Source: JBDTMC01 sp039934475 (GTDB taxonomy: Bacteria; Acidobacteriota; Terriglobia; Bryobacterales; Bryobacteraceae). From it: a stretch of DNA of 11,288 bases. The notes under the pieces are model-generated. The model was not told the DNA's origin, did no database searches, and was given only the letters and a program-made list of their open reading frames with translations. Position numbers and translations under genes: made by a program. The stretch spans positions 1 to 11,288 of the forward strand of contig JBDTMC010000251.1 in NCBI GenBank assembly GCA_039934475.1. The letters run 5' to 3'. Of this stretch, positions 5,881 to 11,288 are shown piece after piece. Position 1 is the stretch's first letter; every line of letters begins with the position of its first letter.

Positions 5881-8800
5881 TTAGAACGTGATTCGGGCCG
5901 CTAGCTGCATGGAACGCGGACCCGCTCCTTCCGCGCTCTGCAGAGAGGTGATCTGTCCAAAGGCGGGAACACCCATGGTTAGAATCCCAGGCGGCGCGTA
6001 GTTCGGGTGGTTGAGCGCATTCGCTACCTGGGCGCCAACCTGAACATGAATGCCCTCGGCAATCGCGAACTTCTTGAGAAGCGATAGCGACACCGCCTGC
6101 GTTCCGGGCCCATTCACGTCGCCTTGCCCCGCATTGCCAAAGCGACCAATATCGTTATCCGGATCGGCGTATGCCGCCTGGTTCACCCAGGCGTCGATGG
6201 ACCGGCCAGCGGATGGAGACACGCCGGCTGCCCGGTCAGCACGGCCGCCGTTGGCGTTGAACAAGTTGTACCCGGTTCCCGAAGGATCGTTGTACGTTGT
6301 GACCGTCATGAACGGGCCGCTCTGGAATAACACGACGCCACTCAATTCCCATCCGCCGACTATCCGGTCCATGAGTCCGTTCGCGCTGCTGAGGAAAGTT
6401 CGCCCTTTGCCGAACGGCAACTGGTACAGGAATGTCGAAAGAACCCGGTGACGCCTGGTGTAGGGTACGTTACCGTAATCGAGCGAAGGGTTGTACGGAT
6501 CGCTCAAACTATTGCCGATTTGGCCGGCGTATCCATTGGCGCTCGCCGTAGCGGCGCCGTTGGTGTTCGCCAAGTTCCGCGTGAACGAATAGCTGACTTG
6601 AAACTGGAGATTGCCGCCTCGCTTCTGAACTGCGACGGTGCCCGCATTGTAATTCGAGAAGCCCAGTGATTCCTGGGATAGTATGTCGGCCATCAATGGA
6701 AATGGCACGGTACCGGCGAGGGCGTTATAACCCTGGGTGTTTGGCCGCAACTGATCGATATTGACCGTTGTCCCGAGGTTGCTTCCATGATTCCCGTCGT
6801 AGGAAGCCCGCAGGCCGACATCCTTACCCAAGTTCCGCTCCAAAGTCAGATTCCATTGCTGTACGTAAGGATCCTTATAGTGGAGGTTCGACGCCAGATC
6901 GAAGAATTGCGTGCCAGGTTGCGAGATATTCGAAGGGAACGAATAGGGCAGACTGTACACGGGTCGTCCGTTCGCATCCAGGGAGTTGGTAAAAGTCCCT
7001 AAATTGCTCGATTCTACGGCCCACCCATCAATTGCGCCGCTCGCCAGCAGCGCCTCGATGAAGCGTCCATAGCCGCCTCGCAGCACCGTCTTGTTGTCGC
7101 CGAATAGACGCCACGCAAACCCGATTCGCGGCGCGAAATCCTTCCAATTGGAGAACCGGAGATTGGTTGGAACTCCCGCTTGGGCCGCCGTCAAAACTGG
7201 CGTTGGAGCAATCGCCTGGACAAAGCCGGGGTTTAGAATCGGCAGCGTCTTATCGGCTGGGATGATTACCGCGCCGTGCACAGTTTGGCCATCCACTGTG
7301 CTCACATAGTTGGGATCGAAGTTCGCCAGGTTGTAGTTGTGGTCGTGGAATGACGGATGGAATTCCCAACGCAATCCGAAATTAAGCGTGAAGCGCGAAG
7401 TCACCTTCCAGTCGTCCTGCGCAAATACCGCGTAGTGCATGGAATAGGCATACGTGTCGGGGTTGATGACTGTCGCGATGGTCGTCTGGTCCGGGTACCC
7501 TAGCAGGAACGACGCTAGCGGGGCAGCCGCGCCACTCCCCAGCAAATCCCCCAGCGCAGAACCGTTGAACTGATAGCTCCCCATGCGGTAGTCGCTGAAC
7601 ACCTGCGTGTGGAGGCTGCTCAGCTTGCGTACGTCCCCACCGAACTTCAGCGTGTGCTTGTCTCTCGAATAGGTCAGCGTGTCCAGGAACTGACTTGTGC
7701 CTTCTTTAGCGGTTAGATAAGAGGAAGGACTGTGAGTCCCCATGAATCCCGCGATGCTGATTGTTGGGATGTTGTAGCCCGGCGGCAAGGGTCCAGGCAA
7801 TTGTGTCAAACCGAGCTCGTCAGCCGCCTGCTGCGAGGTAACGCCAAATCTCACGTCGCGATGGATCTTAGTGAACCCTGCCCGGATCTCATTCACCATC
7901 CGCGGGGTGATCACCCAGTTATGCGCCACTGTGGCCGCGCTATAGATCTCCGGCTTCGATGTAGAACCCAAAATCTCAGACCCCGGGTCGCCTGCGTTAT
8001 CCCTGGCATAATCCAGCACCCGCCGGTTCTTGTAGGTGTATCGGGCGTAGATAAGCTGGCTCGGGTTGATGACCTGATCGATGCGTACATCGCCCTGCGC
8101 GCTGTTGGTTGGAACGTTGAAGGACGCCAGGTAGTTATTGGCAACAGCGTTCCGGTCGCCATAGTTCGGCAAAGGATAGAATGCGTTCAGCACTTTTTGT
8201 GAGTATGAGTTGATCTGGCTCACCGGTATGATGTTTCCGTCATAACCTGTCAGGGCGTCCGAATAGGCGGAGAGATCCCCATTGCGCATTGCCGCCGTCG
8301 GCACGCTTTCCACAACATTGAACTGCTTTGGCAGGCGGAGCCTTTCGAAACTCCCAAAGAAGAAGGTCTTATTGCGGCCATTGTAGAGGTGTGGAATCAC
8401 TACCGGCCCGCCACCGTAAATGCCGAAGTCGTTCAGCTTGATCGTTGGCGTCTCGTGGCTGAAAGTGTCCGATGCGTTAAGCGCGGTATTCTGAAGATTC
8501 TCAAACGCGCCTCCGTGGAAAAGATTCGTTCCCGACTTCGACACCGTCGTGATATCGGCGACGCCGCCGTACTCCGCGGGATTCAGGGTCTCGCTGATTC
8601 TGATCTCTTCGATCGCGTTGAAGGAAGGAAACAACTCCGCCAGCGCGCCCATACTGCCGGGGCCAACTGAGCTGATGCCGTCGATCGTAATGGAGAGCTG
8701 AGAGGGCATCGCGCCCGCCACGGCGATGTTTCCCGAGTCGTCGGTTTGCACGCCCGGCTGGGCGGTCAACGTGGAGAACGCGCTGGTAGAGCCCGCGGAC

Positions 8801-9258
8801 CGAGTCGTGATGGCCACCGGCAGATTCGTGAGTTCCAGACTGCCCTTCGACTCGGCAATATTCGACGAGTCGGTCTGAATCACGGCCGCCACTGCGGCTT
8901 CCACGTTCACCGTCTGCGTTTGCGTGGCGATCGTAAGATTCGCATCAATGCGCTTCGTCTCACGCGCGCTGAGGTCAAACGACGAGAACTGGAGTTTCTG
9001 GAAGCCCGCAGCCTCCACGGCCACCTCGTACGTTCTTACGTCGAGGTTGACGAACTGATAGTTCCCCGCCTGATCGGTCAGCGTCGCCTTTCGCGCCGCC
9101 GTCCCTTTGTTTGCGATAGAAACCTTCGCATTCGGAACCACGCCGCCCGATGGTTCCTTAACCGTGCCCAGCAGGGAGCCAAAAGTCGATTGAGCCTGGC
9201 CGCCGGTTGCGGCGTTGAAAAGCACAGCGGCGATGACAGCCAATTTCGACAACTTCAT
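5881..9258 (-). CDS. Oar-like TonB-dependent outer-membrane receptor with carboxypeptidase-regulatory-like domain
   Basis: A 1125-residue outer-membrane transporter. Residues 1-23 form a Sec signal peptide (MKLSKLAVIAAVLF core, cleavage near GQAQ-S). Residues 26-112 are a carboxypeptidase-regulatory-like beta-sandwich (GTVKEPSGGVVPNAKVSI, then GNYQFVNL). A plug domain spans about 135-250, including AIEEIRISETLNPAEYGG and a SKSGTNLFHGG segment. The rest is a large beta-barrel ending in ARITF, with the terminal Phe recognised by the BAM assembly machinery. Such receptors are abundant in acidobacteria and are thought to import oligosaccharides, peptides or other large ligands with TonB energy; the ligand cannot be read here. 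The ATG is preceded by a strong AAGGAGG with a 7-base spacer. It lies 256 bases downstream of the amine dehydrogenase beta gene and has its own promoter-like elements, so cotranscription is not assumed. Confidence 0.92.
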   Translation of the reverse strand: MKLSKLAVIAAVLFNAATGGQAQSTFGSLLGTVKEPSGGVVPNAKVSIANKGTAARKATLTDQAGNYQFVNLDVRTYEVAVEAAGFQKLQFSSFDLSARETKRIDANLTIATQTQTVNVEAAVAAVIQTDSSNIAESKGSLELTNLPVAITTRSAGSTSAFSTLTAQPGVQTDDSGNIAVAGAMPSQLSITIDGISSVGPGSMGALAELFPSFNAIEEIRISETLNPAEYGGVADITTVSKSGTNLFHGGAFENLQNTALNASDTFSHETPTIKLNDFGIYGGGPVVIPHLYNGRNKTFFFGSFERLRLPKQFNVVESVPTAAMRNGDLSAYSDALTGYDGNIIPVSQINSYSQKVLNAFYPLPNYGDRNAVANNYLASFNVPTNSAQGDVRIDQVINPSQLIYARYTYKNRRVLDYARDNAGDPGSEILGSTSKPEIYSAATVAHNWVITPRMVNEIRAGFTKIHRDVRFGVTSQQAADELGLTQLPGPLPPGYNIPTISIAGFMGTHSPSSYLTAKEGTSQFLDTLTYSRDKHTLKFGGDVRKLSSLHTQVFSDYRMGSYQFNGSALGDLLGSGAAAPLASFLLGYPDQTTIATVINPDTYAYSMHYAVFAQDDWKVTSRFTLNFGLRWEFHPSFHDHNYNLANFDPNYVSTVDGQTVHGAVIIPADKTLPILNPGFVQAIAPTPVLTAAQAGVPTNLRFSNWKDFAPRIGFAWRLFGDNKTVLRGGYGRFIEALLASGAIDGWAVESSNLGTFTNSLDANGRPVYSLPYSFPSNISQPGTQFFDLASNLHYKDPYVQQWNLTLERNLGKDVGLRASYDGNHGSNLGTTVNIDQLRPNTQGYNALAGTVPFPLMADILSQESLGFSNYNAGTVAVQKRGGNLQFQVSYSFTRNLANTNGAATASANGYAGQIGNSLSDPYNPSLDYGNVPYTRRHRVLSTFLYQLPFGKGRTFLSSANGLMDRIVGGWELSGVVLFQSGPFMTVTTYNDPSGTGYNLFNANGGRADRAAGVSPSAGRSIDAWVNQAAYADPDNDIGRFGNAGQGDVNGPGTQAVSLSLLKKFAIAEGIHVQVGAQVANALNHPNYAPPGILTMGVPAFGQITSLQSAEGAGPRSMQLAARITF

Positions 9259-9265
9259 CTTAGTG

Positions 9266-9289
9266 CCTCCTTACTGTGGCATCACAGTA
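9266..9289 (-). promoter_or_regulatory. Hairpin abutting the ribosome-binding site of the receptor gene
   Basis: The Shine-Dalgarno sequence AAGGAGG (9266-9272) directly follows a perfect inverted repeat, TACTGTG/CACAGTA (9283-9289 and 9272-9278), with a 4-base loop; the last stem base is the first base of the Shine-Dalgarno. In the mRNA this hairpin would sit in the 5' leader. The loop also holds an ATG starting a three-codon frame whose TAA overlaps the ribosome-binding site. Confidence 0.5.
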
Positions 9290-9367
9290 CCTGCGGATTT
9301 CTAAAAGAAGGGAATCGACGGGGATGGGCCGGCAGCTTGACGGGGTGCTGACGAATCTATATTTAGA

Positions 9368-9397
9368 ATGCTATGCAACAGTATGACTTAAAGTCAA
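9368..9397 (-). promoter_or_regulatory. Sigma70-like promoter of the receptor gene with overlapping palindrome
   Basis: On the minus strand TTGACT (9397-9392) is followed after 18 bases by TAGCAT (9373-9368), in an AT-rich island within otherwise GC-rich DNA. Transcription would begin near 9361 and give a leader of about 100 bases. A perfect 13-base palindrome (TGACTT-A-AAGTCA, 9384-9396) covers the -35 element and could be a repressor or activator site. Confidence 0.5.
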
Positions 9398-9443
9398 GAC
9401 CTAATTACTTATTGAAACTAAATAGATATGGTTGTACTTATTC

Positions 9444-9482
9444 GCGGCGAGCACACAAAACATCCTGCCGCAGATTCGCCGC
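9444..9482 (-). repeat. Inverted repeat downstream of the beta-subunit gene
   Basis: GCGGCGA (9444-9450) and TCGCCGC (9476-9482) are a perfect 7-base inverted repeat with a 25-base loop, 33 bases after the beta-subunit stop. No T tract follows on the minus strand, so it is at best a weak or factor-dependent terminator for the amine dehydrogenase cluster. Confidence 0.3.
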
Positions 9483-9514
9483 AACGGTCGCGATGGCCGG
9501 ATTCTGAGGAAGAA

Positions 9515-10633
9515 CTAGCGGGCAGCAACCTGCGCCGGACTTGGGGGAACCACAATCAGCCCAGCCATCGTTACGTCGTAACCCAGGCTCACCGTCTTCT
9601 TGAGCTTCAGGGTTGCCGCATCGTACACACCGATCTCGAAACCGGCGCCGTAGATCAGCAGATCCTTCCCGTCATAGGAGTTAGAGAAATAGAATCGTGT
9701 ATTGCACAGAAAGTCGCTCTTTCCAGTCAGCGCTTTCTTAGTGATGTCGAAGCTCCAGAACTGGCAGCTCTTATCGCCGTGAGTACCGAAACTTGCGACA
9801 GCGTAACCCAACTTCCTGTCCGCTGACAGCCGGATGTTAGACATCCCCCCGTCTTCGTTCTTGCCGGGCACAGTAGTCCCCATGGGTGTGAATTCGAAAT
9901 CTCGCGTGTTCAGATTGAACTGGCCAAGTCCGAAGATCTGCCGGTGCACATAGGGATCTTCGGTCTGGAACAACGCCGTCACGGAACCCGGCAAATCATG
10001 CGGATCGATCTCAGGGACGAAGTTGACCCGCGACATGCCAGGATAAATCGGCTTCTCCAGGTTGATCTCTTTCTCCAGCTTTAGCGTCGCGGTATTGAAG
10101 ATCAGAACTGAGCTTCCAAAAAGGTACAGGCTCTTACCGTCCGGCGACACGCGAAACGACATCCCGAACCCTTCTGGCTTCTTGTCTTTGGGGAATATCT
10201 CGGATCGAACGATCTTCTTAGCAGTCAGGTCAATCACGGCGAGTTTCTCTTCGCCAATGTCCCAACGGTCGATCTTTTTGGTGTACGTTGCTGTCATCGT
10301 ATAGACGAATTGGCCAGTCGGATCGATGGCCATGCTCGTGGGCCGCAATCTCGTATTCGGTGAATCCATCATCCACGAATCCACCACTTCCCCCTTCTCC
10401 AGGTCCACGATTTCAACGCCCGAATACTGATTCGTCATCAGCAAAATTCGCTTCTTATCGGGCATCAGCACCATCTCTCGAGCGATGCCGCTTTTCAGCT
10501 TGATCCGCTTCGTAACGGTGTAAGAAGCCTCGTCAATTTGCAGCAATTCGCCTTGGTACGTCGCAAGATAGAGCGTGGCCTGGGCCTGTGTCGCAAACAG
10601 AGTGAGCAGAAGACCGAGAGTGATGTTTTTCAT
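9515..10633 (-). CDS. qhpB: Quinohemoprotein amine dehydrogenase beta subunit
   Basis: A 372-residue periplasmic subunit of quinohemoprotein amine dehydrogenase (QHNDH). In the solved enzymes this subunit is a seven-bladed beta-propeller that holds the small quinone-bearing gamma subunit against the diheme alpha subunit. Residues 1-19 are a Sec signal peptide (MKNITLGLLLTLFATQAQA). The mature part shows repeated propeller-blade patterns such as LYLATYQGELLQIDEASY, SMAIDPTGQFVYTM, SFRVSPDGKSLYLFG and IRLSADRKLGYAVA, ending with IGVYDAATLKLKKTVSL. Propeller sequences alone are not specific; the identification rests on the gene lying 16 bases after the unmistakable gamma-subunit gene. The ribosome-binding site before the ATG is weak (GAGA), which suggests translational coupling to the gene upstream. 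No maturation genes follow: the next gene downstream is the TonB receptor. Confidence 0.88.
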   Translation of the reverse strand: MKNITLGLLLTLFATQAQATLYLATYQGELLQIDEASYTVTKRIKLKSGIAREMVLMPDKKRILLMTNQYSGVEIVDLEKGEVVDSWMMDSPNTRLRPTSMAIDPTGQFVYTMTATYTKKIDRWDIGEEKLAVIDLTAKKIVRSEIFPKDKKPEGFGMSFRVSPDGKSLYLFGSSVLIFNTATLKLEKEINLEKPIYPGMSRVNFVPEIDPHDLPGSVTALFQTEDPYVHRQIFGLGQFNLNTRDFEFTPMGTTVPGKNEDGGMSNIRLSADRKLGYAVASFGTHGDKSCQFWSFDITKKALTGKSDFLCNTRFYFSNSYDGKDLLIYGAGFEIGVYDAATLKLKKTVSLGYDVTMAGLIVVPPSPAQVAAR

Positions 10634-10649
10634 GGTCTGTCGATCTCGG

Positions 10650-10991
10650 TTACGGGAATACCACGTCCAAGTTGCGCCAGTCCTGGGTAGCGGCGGCGCA
10701 CTTCTTCGACCAATCCGGGTAACGGTTCAAATGATCGGGAACCTGCGCCGGCCAGAAGCAATCGGCGTAACAGTCATACAAATCGCGCTCCACGGGCTGG
10801 CACAATCCCGCCGTTCCACCCGCCGAATCCACTTCCCATCCGGGGAAGAAGGCAAGACTGCAACCGACGGGAACATGCGGCTGTTTGGCCTGCTCTCGCC
10901 CCTCTTGCAACCCCAGAACGTCCCGCTGGTCCGCTTCCAGTTGAGCCTCCATTCGGACGGCCTTCGTGTTGATCGGTTTTAGGTGTTTCAT
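10650..10991 (-). CDS. qhpC: Quinohemoprotein amine dehydrogenase gamma subunit (CTQ-bearing peptide)
   Basis: The 113-residue precursor of the catalytic subunit, which oxidises primary amines to aldehydes and passes electrons to the hemes of the alpha subunit. The mature part aligns without gaps, from memory, with the Pseudomonas/Paracoccus gamma subunit. Cys44-Glu53, Cys64-Asp70 and Cys78-Asp86 correspond to the three thioether crosslinks (Cys7-Glu16, Cys27-Asp33, Cys41-Asp49), and Cys74 with Trp80 to the cysteine tryptophylquinone pair (Cys37, Trp43). Diagnostic segments are PGWEVD, LCQPVERDLYDC, WPAQVPD and DWRNL. The first 30-40 residues (MKHLKPINTKAVRMEAQ onward) are a basic, non-Sec leader, as expected for a peptide modified by the radical-SAM enzyme QhpD, trimmed by the QhpE protease and exported separately. 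The ATG has an AAGGA site 8 bases upstream. Oddities are Phe49 where other species have Asp12, and an extra Cys98. Confidence 0.95.
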   Translation of the reverse strand: MKHLKPINTKAVRMEAQLEADQRDVLGLQEGREQAKQPHVPVGCSLAFFPGWEVDSAGGTAGLCQPVERDLYDCYADCFWPAQVPDHLNRYPDWSKKCAAATQDWRNLDVVFP

Positions 10992-11018
10992 CGTCTAAAT
11001 CCTTTTTCGATTGACAAC

Positions 11019-11288
11019 TTACCTACTCTCGCCCACTTCCGGTGAATCGAAGCGAAGGAAATCCGGAACGGTAACAACCAGATAGCTCTTCGCTTCCAGA
11101 GGAGTCTTGGCCGCATCGCTGCCAGAGTACTTTGCCACAACCCACACGTCGCCGATGTTATCCATCGACAGCCGCCGTGCCGGATTCGGACCGTCGCCGC
11201 TTGGGGTAAACAATCCGCGGTCGTCAATGTAGCCTACAAATTGCTTATCGTTATCGTTGTTGTGGGAGATAAACTCCTCAACCGACCA
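11019..11288 (-). CDS. qhpA: Quinohemoprotein amine dehydrogenase alpha subunit (C-terminal part)
   Basis: The frame is open from the right edge (first codon Trp, 11288-11286) to a TAA at 11019-11021, giving the last 89 residues. It encodes a beta-sandwich domain with WSVEEFISHNN, FVGYIDDRGLFTPSGDGPNP and IGDVWVVAKY, ending LVVTVPDFLRFDSPEVG, which closely resembles the C-terminal domain of known alpha subunits. The two c-type heme-binding CxxCH sites lie in the N-terminal domain, outside the window. The alpha subunit receives electrons from the quinone of the gamma subunit and hands them to a soluble carrier. The gamma gene begins only 27 bases downstream on the same strand, so the two are cotranscribed. 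No maturase gene separates them. Confidence 0.88.
   Translation of the reverse strand, partial: WSVEEFISHNNDNDKQFVGYIDDRGLFTPSGDGPNPARRLSMDNIGDVWVVAKYSGSDAAKTPLEAKSYLVVTVPDFLRFDSPEVGESR

Noticed and set aside
9272..9289. CRP/FNR-type binding site in the receptor leader
   Set aside because: The arms resemble TGTG/CACA, but the spacing is 4 bases where a CRP-like site needs 6 between TGTGA and TCACA; the position downstream of the promoter also fits an RNA hairpin better.
8746..9351. A 201-codon open frame on the plus strand opposite the start of the TonB receptor gene
   Set aside because: It is antisense to the signal peptide, regulatory-like domain and plug of a clear receptor, is very Arg-rich and has no family pattern.

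Overview
The window looks like chromosomal DNA of a soil acidobacterium, most likely of the Solibacter/Bryobacter type. The clues are a 1125-residue Oar-like TonB-dependent receptor with an N-terminal carboxypeptidase-regulatory-like domain, a secreted Gfo/Idh/MocA oxidoreductase with a twin-arginine-type N-terminus, a DUF1080 (3-keto-disaccharide hydrolase) protein and ISNCY-type transposase debris. This placement is inference from gene content, because no rRNA or tRNA is present.

Left part (1-3281). The 3' end of a DUF1080 gene (+) converges on a Gfo/Idh/MocA gene (-). Divergent from the latter is a type II toxin-antitoxin pair (+): a ribbon-helix-helix-type antitoxin and a Doc (death-on-curing, Fic-fold) toxin, preceded by a palindromic operator-like region. 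The toxin carries an apparent 1-base deletion that throws its last 20 or so codons out of frame. Next is a 3'-end-only remnant of a TPR protein.

Middle part (3286-5880). A complete methylmalonate-semialdehyde dehydrogenase gene (mmsA/iolA, -) is preceded, with an ATGA overlap, by only the last 80 or so codons of iolD. The iolD remnant is cut off exactly where the 3' end of an ISNCY-type transposase begins on the opposite strand. A hairpin terminator, repeated IS-end motifs and a second, N-terminal-side transposase fragment follow. The zone is a scar of IS-associated deletion that removed most of an inositol operon upstream of iolA.

Right part (5881-11288, all -). A quinohemoprotein amine dehydrogenase (QHNDH) cluster enters from the right edge: the C-terminus of the alpha (diheme) subunit, the complete small gamma subunit that is modified to carry cysteine tryptophylquinone and three Cys-to-Asp/Glu thioether bridges, and the beta-propeller beta subunit. 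After 256 bases with its own promoter-like signals comes the TonB receptor. QHNDH oxidises primary amines in the periplasm. The radical-SAM maturase gene (qhpD), which lies between alpha and gamma in the known Paracoccus operon, is absent from that position here.

The most notable items are the QHNDH gamma subunit with its predicted crosslinks and altered residues, the unusual alpha-gamma-beta order, the frameshifted Doc toxin with its operator, and the iolD/ISNCY deletion junction.
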